Positions 1-7,462 of a stretch of DNA of 64,000 nt are shown in pieces. The stretch is taken from NCBI RefSeq assembly GCF_032397745.1, contig NZ_CP135921.1:8792501-8856500 (forward strand). Direction: 5' to 3'. How positions within the stretch are numbered: position 1 is the first letter of the stretch; the number at the start of each line of letters is the position of its first letter. The position numbers and the translations under genes were made by a program. Source of the stretch: Bradyrhizobium prioriisuperbiae (GTDB lineage Bacteria; Pseudomonadota; Alphaproteobacteria; Rhizobiales; Xanthobacteraceae). The notes beneath the pieces were generated by a model, which saw only the letters and a program-made list of their open reading frames with translations, did no database searches and was not told the origin of the DNA.

Positions 1-343
1 GCATCGCATTGTTCAGATGCGGGTTGACCGTGAGCACGCCGGCCGCGGCGACGCCGAGAGTGTAACCATCGGCCGGCGCCTGCACCACCGCCCCGATGCC
101 GATATTGCCGCCAGCCCCAGATCGGTTTTCGATCACGATGGGCTGCTGCAACTCCGCCGACAAAATCGGCTGCAGCGCCCGGATCACCACGTCGGCACTG
201 CCGCCCGGCGGAAAGGTGACGATCAGCTTGATCGGCTGATCGGGATAGGCCATCGCCGGCCGTGGCCCCATCGCCAGGACCAGCAACAGCAACGATAGCC
301 ATATCTCAGAGCGACATGCCGTGCGTCCGCGGAATCCGCGCAT
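1..343 (-). CDS. TctC/Bug-family periplasmic binding protein (3' end beyond window)
   Basis: Translation from the ATG at 343 gives a hydrophobic signal region (LSLLLLVLAMGP) ending near the AMA-Y cleavage site, then PDQPIKLIVTFPPGGSADV and a later IENRSGAGGNIG segment. Both are hallmark motifs of Bug/TctC substrate-binding proteins of tripartite tricarboxylate transporters. Only about 114 codons lie in the window; the family is normally about 320 residues. It sits 35 bases downstream of the FAD monooxygenase on the same strand, so it probably binds that enzyme's aromatic or carboxylic substrate. No TctA/TctB membrane subunits are visible here. Confidence 0.85.
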   Translation of the reverse strand, partial: MRGFRGRTACRSEIWLSLLLLVLAMGPRPAMAYPDQPIKLIVTFPPGGSADVVIRALQPILSAELQQPIVIENRSGAGGNIGIGAVVQAPADGYTLGVAAAGVLTVNPHLNNAM

Positions 344-378
344 CTCGTTATCCTCCCCAAAACGGCCGGTTGTCCGGC

Positions 379-2031
379 TCATGCAGCGCGTAAGGCGCCT
401 CGTATTCGGTCGATCAGTGCATCGGCATCCGCCGGGGCAGTGTTACCGCGCCAGGCGATATGCTGATCGGGCCGCGCCAGGATCAACACCTCGCCGCAGA
501 CACCTGCCTCGGCGGCGTCGATATCCAGCAGCGTCATCGGCAGATTGCGCTTCGCAGCCGCGCCGAGCAACGGCGTCGCATCGACAGCCGGATCGCGCCG
601 GATCAGCGTGTACAGCGGCCCGAACGCGTCATAGAGCGAGCGGCGGTCCCGCAGCCACAGATGCGGGACCCGCGCGCCCGGAACGGTCGACGGCTCGAAA
701 CCTCCCATGGTGTAGGGCGGCGGTGTCTCGCCGTCATAGGCGATCAGCGGCGAGCGATCATAATAGTAGCCGAAATTCAGGCCGGCGCAGCAATATTGCT
801 GGACGTTCAGATCGTAAGCCGCCTGGCCCAACGCCGCACGGGCGGCATCCGCCGCGGGGCCATCGGCCTCGATATCCCCGGGCACATCGCGACGCTGGCT
901 CATGATCGCCAGCGCATGGTTCATCGCGAAATGCGACACCTGTTCGGTGATGGGCTGGCGTTCCGCCTCGTAGGCATCAAGGATACCGGCTGCGGCCCAG
1001 CCGTTGAGATGCGCTGCCAAGAGCCAGCTGAGATTGGCGGCATCCGCGATGCCGGCATTCATGCCGTAGCCCGCATACGGAATCCATAAGTGTGCGGCAT
1101 CGCCGCAGATGAAGGCGCGGCGGTCACGAAAGCGGTCCGCGACCAGACGACGGCCAACCCAGTCTTCCTTGCTGATCACGCGGTACGGGAAATTCTCGTC
1201 AACTCCAAGGATGTTGCGGATCGCCCAGTCGCGATCGACGGAGTCGAATTCCAGTTCGTCGGGCTTGAGATGGTTGTGCACCAGCCATTTGTCGTGGCCA
1301 TCGATCGCAACCGTGGTGCCGCAGCGGCGCGGATTGAGCGACAGCACCATCCAGGCCGGCGTATGCGCCGCCATCAGATGCTTGAGCTGCGGCGCTTCGA
1401 TGAAAGTCGACTGCACCCGTTGCACCACCGGCGTGCCGGTCAGGCTGGCGCCGATCAGCCGGCGCACCATGGACTTTCCGCCATCACACCCGATCACATA
1501 GGATGCCGAGATATGAAAGGAACTATGGGCGTCAAGCTCGCGCGCCGTCGCCACCACCTCATCGTCCGTCTGCGTGAAATCCTCGATCTGTGTGCGTGAC
1601 AGGACGCGGATTCGCGGATGCGACGCCGCATTGCGAAACAGGATCGGTTCGAGATAGATCTGGTTGATGCGGTGCGGCGGCTCCGGCGTCGGCCACCAGG
1701 TGTCCGGCCCGCCGGTGGCGACATAACGTAACGCGCGGCTGGGAATCGGGATGCGTGACAATTCGCGGCCGGTCGCCGTGGTCCGGTACGAGCAGTCGTT
1801 GGGAAAGTCGGCTGGCAGGCCCGCATTTCTGATCTCGCCGACCATGCCGAGCCGCCGGAACACTTCCATTGAGCGCGCCGACACATGATTGCATTTCACG
1901 CTCGGCGGCTCGCCAGGCCTGCGGACTTCGGCGACCACCACGTCGATGCCGCGCGAGGCGAGATCCATCGCCGCCGTGAGGCCGACCGGCCCCGCGCCCA
2001 CCACCAGCACCGTTGTCTCGATCTCCAGCAT
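379..2031 (-). CDS. FAD-dependent aromatic monooxygenase (PheA/TfdB/MhpA type)
   Basis: The 550-residue protein opens with a Rossmann FAD motif (VVGAGPVGLTAAMDLA). It has the internal DG motif (YVIGCDGGKSMVRR) and the second FAD/ribityl motif (RAFICGDAAHLWIPYAGYGMN). This order is typical of single-component NAD(P)H flavoprotein hydroxylases such as phenol, chlorophenol or 3-(hydroxyphenyl)propionate hydroxylases, and the length fits. A C-terminal thioredoxin-like dimerisation domain is likely. The ATG is preceded by a GAGGG ribosome-binding site. The gene is divergent from a LysR regulator across about 110 bases and is followed by a Bug-type binding protein. The substrate cannot be read from sequence. 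Confidence 0.88.
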   Translation of the reverse strand: MLEIETTVLVVGAGPVGLTAAMDLASRGIDVVVAEVRRPGEPPSVKCNHVSARSMEVFRRLGMVGEIRNAGLPADFPNDCSYRTTATGRELSRIPIPSRALRYVATGGPDTWWPTPEPPHRINQIYLEPILFRNAASHPRIRVLSRTQIEDFTQTDDEVVATARELDAHSSFHISASYVIGCDGGKSMVRRLIGASLTGTPVVQRVQSTFIEAPQLKHLMAAHTPAWMVLSLNPRRCGTTVAIDGHDKWLVHNHLKPDELEFDSVDRDWAIRNILGVDENFPYRVISKEDWVGRRLVADRFRDRRAFICGDAAHLWIPYAGYGMNAGIADAANLSWLLAAHLNGWAAAGILDAYEAERQPITEQVSHFAMNHALAIMSQRRDVPGDIEADGPAADAARAALGQAAYDLNVQQYCCAGLNFGYYYDRSPLIAYDGETPPPYTMGGFEPSTVPGARVPHLWLRDRRSLYDAFGPLYTLIRRDPAVDATPLLGAAAKRNLPMTLLDIDAAEAGVCGEVLILARPDQHIAWRGNTAPADADALIDRIRGALRAA

Positions 2032-2140
2032 CGTTGTCCCTCGGCGCGCCCAGCGCGATTCACGCCACCGGTTTGATTCTAGGCTTTGGGAGGTTCATAA
2101 ATGTAGGTGGAAAATTTTGATTAATTCATGAGAGATTCAT
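2032..2140. promoter_or_regulatory. Divergent promoter/operator region, monooxygenase vs LysR
   Basis: About 110 bases separate the two divergent starts. The half next to the LysR gene is unusually AT-rich for this genome. It contains the spaced repeat ATTCAT-GAGAG-ATTCAT and the start-codon palindrome ATTCATATGAAT. No single T-N11-A LysR box stands out, so the exact operator is uncertain. Confidence 0.4.
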
Positions 2141-3055
2141 ATGAATGCATCGCTGCGGCACCTGCAGGCTTTCATCCTGGTCTACCGACTCCGCAGCCTG
2201 ACGCGGGCCGCGCAGGAGATGAGGGTGACGCAATCGGCGGTCAGCATCCTGATCCGCCAGATGGAAGAGATGTTCGGTCTGCGCCTGTTCGACCGCACCA
2301 CCCGCGTGCTCAACCCAACTCCCGCCGCAGTCGCGGCCTTTCCGCTGGCGGAACGGATCGTCGGCGATGCATCGGGCCTTGCACAGCAGATGCGAGACCT
2401 GGCCGAGGCGAAAAGCGGACGCGTGGTGTTCGCGGTATCGGCAGGGGCTGCGTCCGCCCTGCTGCCCGACATCATCGGGGCCTTTCGCGAAAGACATCCC
2501 GCGATCGAGATCGTGATGTACGACGTTGCGGCCGATCAGCTGACGACGAGCGTTGCCGCGGCCGACGTCGAGTTCGGCATCGGCAGCGTCGAGGAAGGCG
2601 GCCCCGATCTCACTGTTGAGCCGCTGATGCGCGGCCGTCTCAGCGCCATCGGGCGCAAGGACGGCAGCTTCGAAAACCGGCGGCAGATCAGCTGGGACCG
2701 GCTGGCCGGCATGACCATCATCGCCATGCGGCGCGATACGCGGATCCGCGCGCAGATCGACCATGCGCTGACTCGGCAGCACAAGCGGCTGTCCCCGACC
2801 TATGAAGTCTCGCTGATCAACACCGCGCTCGCCATGAGCGCACACGGCATCGGCATCTCCATCCTGCCCGCACACATGCTGCCACCGTTGCAGTTCCCCT
2901 CGCTGGTGGCGGTTCCGCTGGTCGAGCCGACGATCGATCGACCGCTGTCGCTGATCCGGCGCTCGGGGCGAAGCCTGTCGCCCGCTGCCGAAAACTTCAT
3001 CAAAACGGCTCGGCAGCAGATCCGATTGCGCGGCGCACACAAGTCATCGTCCTGA
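2141..3055 (+). CDS. LysR-family transcriptional regulator
   Basis: This 304-residue protein has a canonical N-terminal LysR helix-turn-helix (residues about 3-60, with LTRAAQEMRVTQSAVS and a following LFDRTTR segment) and a periplasmic-binding-protein-like effector domain. It is transcribed divergently from the FAD monooxygenase, the classical arrangement in which a LysR protein activates the neighbouring catabolic gene and represses itself. A 12-base palindrome, ATTCATATGAAT (2135-2146), covers its own start codon, and ATTCAT is repeated just upstream. That is compatible with autoregulation. A GAGAG ribosome-binding site precedes the ATG. Confidence 0.9.
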   Translation: MNASLRHLQAFILVYRLRSLTRAAQEMRVTQSAVSILIRQMEEMFGLRLFDRTTRVLNPTPAAVAAFPLAERIVGDASGLAQQMRDLAEAKSGRVVFAVSAGAASALLPDIIGAFRERHPAIEIVMYDVAADQLTTSVAAADVEFGIGSVEEGGPDLTVEPLMRGRLSAIGRKDGSFENRRQISWDRLAGMTIIAMRRDTRIRAQIDHALTRQHKRLSPTYEVSLINTALAMSAHGIGISILPAHMLPPLQFPSLVAVPLVEPTIDRPLSLIRRSGRSLSPAAENFIKTARQQIRLRGAHKSSS

Positions 3056-3068
3056 CATCCCGGTTCAT

Positions 3069-3117
3069 GCACGGGAACTTGATGGGAAGGTCCCGTGCCT
3101 GGTGATCAGCTGATCAC
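3069..3117. promoter_or_regulatory. Hairpin plus 16-base perfect palindrome
   Basis: Two symmetric elements follow the LysR gene. The first is an 8-base-pair stem (GCACGGGA / TCCCGTGC, 3069-3098) without a T-run; it may be an end-of-gene structure. The second is a perfect 16-base palindrome, GTGATCAGCTGATCAC (3102-3117), 118 bases before the amidohydrolase start. That one looks more like a dimeric regulator site for the amidohydrolase promoter, but no cognate regulator can be named. Confidence 0.4.
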
Positions 3118-3234
3118 ATTTGATGGAACGGCGCTGCACACCCGCCGGACCCGGCTGACGAGTCCGCCTGAGCTGGTCTAGTCTCTGCCTGCCGACCCGA
3201 CATCAAGTTCGGGCGCATTCAGGGAGACAAAGCC

Positions 3235-4761
3235 GTGAGCAGCAACCTGACAGAAGAAGAACTGGCCGCACTGATGCCGTCCGAATTCTGCGAATACCGG
3301 ACGCCGATTCCGACCCAGATCGTATCCAGCGATGAATTCTATCCCGATCCCCAGAACGAACGGCAGCGCGAGGTCGAGAACCGGATGCTGGCGATGGCCG
3401 ACGAGCTCGGCGGCAAACAAGGCCTCGACCGACGCCGCTTCTTCCAGAGCGCGGCCGGCATGGCCGCTGCCTATCTTGCCATGAACGAAGTCTACGGCCC
3501 GCTGTTCGACGTCAGCCGGGCTGAGGCCGCGACGCCGGCGATGGCCCAGGAGCGCGCCGACGCGCTCAAGGACCAGTTCATCATGGACATGCACACCCAT
3601 TTCCTGCGCGACGACACCCGCATCATGAATTTCGTCGCGATGCGCAACGCGGTCGGCAAGGCCGGCTGGAACAAGCAGCTCGCGGATCGCGAGCAGACCA
3701 TCGAGGACCTGAAGTTCAACAACTACAAGAAGGAGATGTTTCTCGACAGCGACACCAAGATCGCGCTGATCTCCTCCGCTCCCTCCGACATCGAGCAGGA
3801 CTGGTTCCTGACCAACGAGCAGATCGCCGCCGCCCGCAAGTCGATCAATGACGAAGCGGGATCGCGCCGGGTGTTTGCGCATGCGATCTTCACACCGGGC
3901 CAGCCAGGCTGGCTCGACAAGCTGGACGCGGCGCTGGCGCTGAACCCGGAATCCTGCAAGGGCTACACCATCGGCGACAACACCCACAAGGAGATCAGCC
4001 GCTATCCCTGGCGGCTGGACGACGAGAAGGTGACCTACAAAGGCTATGAGAAGATGGTCGCCGCCGGCATCAAGAACGTCTGCGTGCACAAGGGCCTGTT
4101 CCCGCCGGGAGTCGAGAAGCAGTATCCGAACCTGCGCGGCTTCGCCGACGTCGCCGATGTCGGACAAGCGGCGAAGGACTGGCCGCAGCTCAACTTCGTC
4201 ATCTACCACTCGGCCTACCGCCATGTCGGCGGCGATCCGAAGCAGGCGCTGGCGGAATTCGAGCGCACCGGGCGGATCTCCTGGACCAGCGACCTCGCGG
4301 ATATCCCGGCGCAATACGGCGTCAACAACGTCTATGGCGACGTCGGGCAATTGTTCGCGACGACGCTCGTGGCCGAGCCCAATGTCTGCGCCGCACTGAT
4401 GGGAACCCTGATCAAGGGCCTCGGCGTCGATCACGTCTGCTGGGGCACCGACGCACTGTGGACCGGCGGACCGCAGTGGCAGATCGAGGGCCTGCGCCGG
4501 CTGGAAATCCCCGAGGCGATGCAGAAGAAACACGGCTACGCGCCGCTCGGCGCCGCCGACGGGCCGGTGAAGACCGCAATCTTCAGCGGCAACAACGCAC
4601 GGCTCTACAACATCAACCCCAAGAAGGCGATGCTGGATATCAAGGGCGACCGCTTTGCCGCCATGAAAGCCGACTACGAGAAGAACGGCGTGGAGCCATC
4701 CAACACGCGTTACGGTTACGTGGTGCCCAACGGGCCCGTCGATCACACCGTGTTCGCGTAG
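3235..4761 (+). CDS. Amidohydrolase-family metal hydrolase/decarboxylase with internal Tat-like signal
   Basis: This 508-residue protein has an MDMHTHF motif near residues 118-123 (H120 and H122), matching the metal-binding HxH of the amidohydrolase-2 (aminocarboxymuconate-semialdehyde decarboxylase-like) superfamily. A later histidine cluster (YHSAYRH) and CWGTDALW supply a plausible distal catalytic aspartate. A twin-arginine-like block (RRRFFQSAAG, residues 66-75) precedes a hydrophobic stretch, but about 60 residues lie ahead of it. The GTG at 3235 has a good GGGAGA ribosome-binding site. A later start at Met51 (3385) would give a conventional Tat signal. Substrate unknown; the aromatic context suggests a ring-cleavage or hydroxy-acid intermediate. 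Confidence 0.75.
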   Translation: MSSNLTEEELAALMPSEFCEYRTPIPTQIVSSDEFYPDPQNERQREVENRMLAMADELGGKQGLDRRRFFQSAAGMAAAYLAMNEVYGPLFDVSRAEAATPAMAQERADALKDQFIMDMHTHFLRDDTRIMNFVAMRNAVGKAGWNKQLADREQTIEDLKFNNYKKEMFLDSDTKIALISSAPSDIEQDWFLTNEQIAAARKSINDEAGSRRVFAHAIFTPGQPGWLDKLDAALALNPESCKGYTIGDNTHKEISRYPWRLDDEKVTYKGYEKMVAAGIKNVCVHKGLFPPGVEKQYPNLRGFADVADVGQAAKDWPQLNFVIYHSAYRHVGGDPKQALAEFERTGRISWTSDLADIPAQYGVNNVYGDVGQLFATTLVAEPNVCAALMGTLIKGLGVDHVCWGTDALWTGGPQWQIEGLRRLEIPEAMQKKHGYAPLGAADGPVKTAIFSGNNARLYNINPKKAMLDIKGDRFAAMKADYEKNGVEPSNTRYGYVVPNGPVDHTVFA

Positions 4762-4784
4762 GCGATCCCGTCTAGGTTACATCA

Positions 4785-4812
4785 GATGCCCCGGCCACGC
4801 GGCCGGGGCATC
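4785..4812. terminator. Bidirectional terminator-like hairpin between convergent genes
   Basis: A perfect 12-base-pair stem (GATGCCCCGGCC pairing with GGCCGGGGCATC) with an ACGC loop lies between the amidohydrolase and the convergent membrane hydroxylase. There is no strong T-run, but position and strength suggest transcription-end function for both. Confidence 0.65.
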
Positions 4813-4850
4813 ACGATAGCCATACAGAACGTGCTTCCATGCTTCTTTGA

Positions 4851-5591
4851 CTATGACCGGCGATCATACACGTCCTGAAATAGCAGCATGCGCGCCAGAT
4901 GGCGCTCATTGTTGCGCGGGAAGCCGCATTGCGGCGCAAATTGATCGGCTTCACGATAGGTGCCGAACAGCCGATCCCAGATCGGCAGGTCACCATAATT
5001 CCCAGCATGGATGCCCAGCTCATGGTGCAGCGAGTGCATCTCCGGAGTCTGGATGACATATTTCAGCCAGCGCGGAGACTTGAAATTGGAGTGATAGAAG
5101 AACTCGCCGACCGCGGCGAACATGTTGAACCACATCGAGCCCTCGATCGAGCAGCCCAGCAGCGGAAAGAGGATGACGGCCGCAAGCGCGCCGTCGGCCA
5201 GGATCTCGATTGGGTGCTTATAGAATGATGTGATGGTCCCGATCCGGGCCGGAGAATGGTGAACCTGATGAAACAGCACCCACCATCCATTCATGTGACG
5301 GATCCGGTGCCACCAATAGCAAAAGAACGTGCCGATAAACCAACTGGCAAATCCCTCGAGCACCGGCGACTGCAACGCCCTCAGATCGAACAGCGACGCA
5401 TTTCCGAACAGGTGGATCCAGAGTCTGCAAGTGGCCAGGGTGATGCCGACCTGAAACAGCGCAATCAGCAGCGCACGGCCGTACCATCCCGGCGCATTGG
5501 GCAATTCCCGGCCTGGCGCAAGCCGCTCCAGGGTCATGAAAGCAATGGCTGCCAATACGATCAGCAGCGATGTGAGGATGAGGGATGTCAT
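4851..5591 (-). CDS. Sterol desaturase / fatty acid hydroxylase superfamily membrane enzyme
   Basis: This is a 246-residue polytopic protein with an N-terminal hydrophobic helix. It carries the histidine clusters of the membrane di-iron hydroxylase family: HRIRH (95-99), HQVHH (108-112), YKHP (near 125), FYHSNF (near 167) and HSLHH (186-190). Such enzymes hydroxylate or desaturate lipids or lipid-like substrates in the inner membrane. It is the last gene of a minus-strand series below the LuxR regulator and the Rieske dioxygenase genes, with a 154-base gap before it, so it may have its own promoter. Substrate unknown. Confidence 0.85.
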   Translation of the reverse strand: MTSLILTSLLIVLAAIAFMTLERLAPGRELPNAPGWYGRALLIALFQVGITLATCRLWIHLFGNASLFDLRALQSPVLEGFASWFIGTFFCYWWHRIRHMNGWWVLFHQVHHSPARIGTITSFYKHPIEILADGALAAVILFPLLGCSIEGSMWFNMFAAVGEFFYHSNFKSPRWLKYVIQTPEMHSLHHELGIHAGNYGDLPIWDRLFGTYREADQFAPQCGFPRNNERHLARMLLFQDVYDRRS

Positions 5592-5745
5592 GGCGGATCA
5601 CCTCGTGTGAGGATCCGGAACCAGCACCGGCGCCGGATCGCTGAGTGCCGTCATCACAACAGCACCCGAGCTTCCGCCGGTCGATGACACGTACGTGCTA
5701 GAGGAGAATCCCGAATCGGGATGGGCCTTTCGGCAAGACCTTGAC

Positions 5746-6540
5746 CTATTTCAGAGCCGCGATCAGCTGACTGCGCTTGCTGATGCCCAACCGATCGTAG
5801 ATGCCACGAAAATGATTTCCCACGGTATGTTCGGAGATCCCAAGACGTGACGCGATGGTCTTGTCAGGTAGTCCGATCAGCGCCAAATCGACCAGCTGCC
5901 TCTGGCGATCGGTCAGCCTCGCAAGGTCGATCGGAGACTTCGCGACCTGTTCGGTCGCAAGAAACAACGCGTGAAGCACCGGAGCGATCAGATTGAGCGA
6001 AGCCCGCGTGTTGACAGGATCATCCGCTGTAACGCCGGAGAAGCTGATATAGGTGCCGGTATTGGCGAAGGGATCAATGACACCATGGGCAGCGATGACG
6101 CCAAGCGAGAAGTGCCTGATTTCCTCGAGTTCGCGATCGGTGGCGAAGGCCGGCGGGTGTTCGGGATCCAGGATGAAGGCCGCGCGATTTTGCACCCACC
6201 ACGCGAAGCAGCCTCGCAACGTCAGGTCGAACGCATCTTCGAGGCTTGCAACGAAGTCAGGCTGATGGCCTGACGTCAGCAGGTTGCGCATGCGGATGCG
6301 GCCGCCAGACAGGCGGCCATAGCCCCCGAGGAAGCGCTGAAAAGGAAAAAAGCGGCGCAGCGGCCCTTCGACCCAACTCAGAATGTCAGCCTCAGTCATC
6401 GATCCCGAAGGAACTGCGTTCAGCGCCTCAATCCAGGCCTTCAGATTCCGATCCGACCGGTCTGCCAAGACTCTCTCCGCTTCGTCCGATCTCAAAACAG
6501 ACGCTGCGTTCATCCTAGAGCAAGTCCAGGGATCCCGCAT
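5746..6540 (-). CDS. LuxR-family transcriptional regulator
   Basis: The 264-residue protein ends in a LuxR/FixJ-type helix-turn-helix (about residues 203-264: LTDRQRQLVDLALIGL, then IASRLGISEHTVGNHF). The roughly 200-residue N-terminus is not a receiver domain and carries no recognisable acyl-homoserine-lactone motif, so its signal is unknown. It lies 48 bases downstream of the ferredoxin gene of the Rieske dioxygenase set on the same strand and may be co-transcribed with it. An alternative ATG at 6513 would shorten it by 9 residues. Confidence 0.85.
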   Translation of the reverse strand: MRDPWTCSRMNAASVLRSDEAERVLADRSDRNLKAWIEALNAVPSGSMTEADILSWVEGPLRRFFPFQRFLGGYGRLSGGRIRMRNLLTSGHQPDFVASLEDAFDLTLRGCFAWWVQNRAAFILDPEHPPAFATDRELEEIRHFSLGVIAAHGVIDPFANTGTYISFSGVTADDPVNTRASLNLIAPVLHALFLATEQVAKSPIDLARLTDRQRQLVDLALIGLPDKTIASRLGISEHTVGNHFRGIYDRLGISKRSQLIAALK

Positions 6541-6588
6541 CAGCGAAGAGTCCGATCACCCCGACAGGAAGACCTGTGGAGATACGCC

Positions 6589-6921
6589 CTACTCCGGCAG
6601 CAACACCTCAATATGGTCCCCCACCACGCGGGTTCGGAACGTTTCCAGATCGGTTTCCGCAGGGCTCGACAGCACCTCTCCTGTCTTGATGTCGAAGCGC
6701 GCGCCGTGGAGCGGACATTCGATTTCACAGCCCTCCAGAAATCCGTCCGTCAGCAGCGCCTGCTCATGGGTGCAGATGTTCGATGTCGCATAATAGGTGC
6801 CGTCCACCAGGTAGACGGCAATCTCGTGCTGCCGCAGCGAACAGCCCACCGGCTCGCCGGCTTTGACGTCGGAGACCGCAACCGCGATCTCCCATTTCCC
6901 GGCCCCATCGCTATCGGACAT
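6589..6921 (-). CDS. Rieske-type ferredoxin of a ring-hydroxylating dioxygenase
   Basis: This 110-residue protein has the Rieske [2Fe-2S] ligands in CTH (C50, H52) and CPLH (C69, H72), spaced as in dioxygenase ferredoxins (BphF/NirD-like fold). It passes electrons from a reductase to the terminal oxygenase encoded just upstream. The ATG at 6921 was chosen over a longer frame because AGGAG lies 7 bases ahead of it and overlaps the stop codon of the small-subunit gene, indicating translational coupling. No ferredoxin reductase gene is present nearby. Confidence 0.92.
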   Translation of the reverse strand: MSDSDGAGKWEIAVAVSDVKAGEPVGCSLRQHEIAVYLVDGTYYATSNICTHEQALLTDGFLEGCEIECPLHGARFDIKTGEVLSSPAETDLETFRTRVVGDHIEVLLPE

Positions 6922-6931
6922 TGTCACTCTC

Positions 6932-7462
6932 CTAAATGCTGTAGAAATCGACAACCGTCGGAATGCAGTCGTTCATGATGATAATCTTCTTGCGGGCGAT
7001 GCGGTAGCGGCCATCCGACAGGATAAGTCGATGCCGGTAGGTTCCGAAGTGCAGATGCTGCCTGCGCGTACGCGGATCGAACACATGCGTCGTCCAGCAC
7101 GATCTGGCATCGATGTTTCGATCGTCGATGTCGGTGAGAACGACATTCGAGATCATGTGCAGCGTCCGTGGCAACGGCAGCGCCGTGATCGACTTGCGCG
7201 ACTGGATGCGGCCGATCCGCTCCTGCAATTGGGCTCGCGACGTGTGATAAATGTAAGACACCTGCGTGTCCGGATCGGTCACCAGCTCATACTCGTCGAG
7301 CCAGGACGGCACCCAGTATTCCGCATCGGCTTCATAGAGCTCGGCCCATGCGCCCCATTCCTTGTCGTCGAGATGCTGGGCTTCGTCGAACAGCAGTTTC
7401 TCGGCCTCCGCGTGATTGTGCCCGGTCTCAAACCGGCGGCCATCCGCCTTTTGGTCAGGCAT
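6932..7462 (-). CDS. Ring-hydroxylating dioxygenase small (beta) subunit
   Basis: This is a 176-residue NTF2/SnoaL-fold protein of the usual beta-subunit length. Characteristic segments are EAQHLDDKEWGAWAEL, YWVPSW and, later, TDIDDRNIDARSCW. It forms the structural beta subunit of the alpha3beta3 oxygenase. The ATG at 7462 follows GGGGAGG and overlaps the last codons of the large-subunit gene by 8 bases (ATGCCTGA), so translation is coupled. The longer open frame upstream is only an out-of-gene extension. Confidence 0.9.
   Translation of the reverse strand: MPDQKADGRRFETGHNHAEAEKLLFDEAQHLDDKEWGAWAELYEADAEYWVPSWLDEYELVTDPDTQVSYIYHTSRAQLQERIGRIQSRKSITALPLPRTLHMISNVVLTDIDDRNIDARSCWTTHVFDPRTRRQHLHFGTYRHRLILSDGRYRIARKKIIIMNDCIPTVVDFYSI

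Noticed and set aside
3178..4746. Long minus-strand frame opposite the amidohydrolase
   Set aside because: It is an antisense shadow of a gene with metal-ligand motifs; translation is low-complexity and lacks any family signature.
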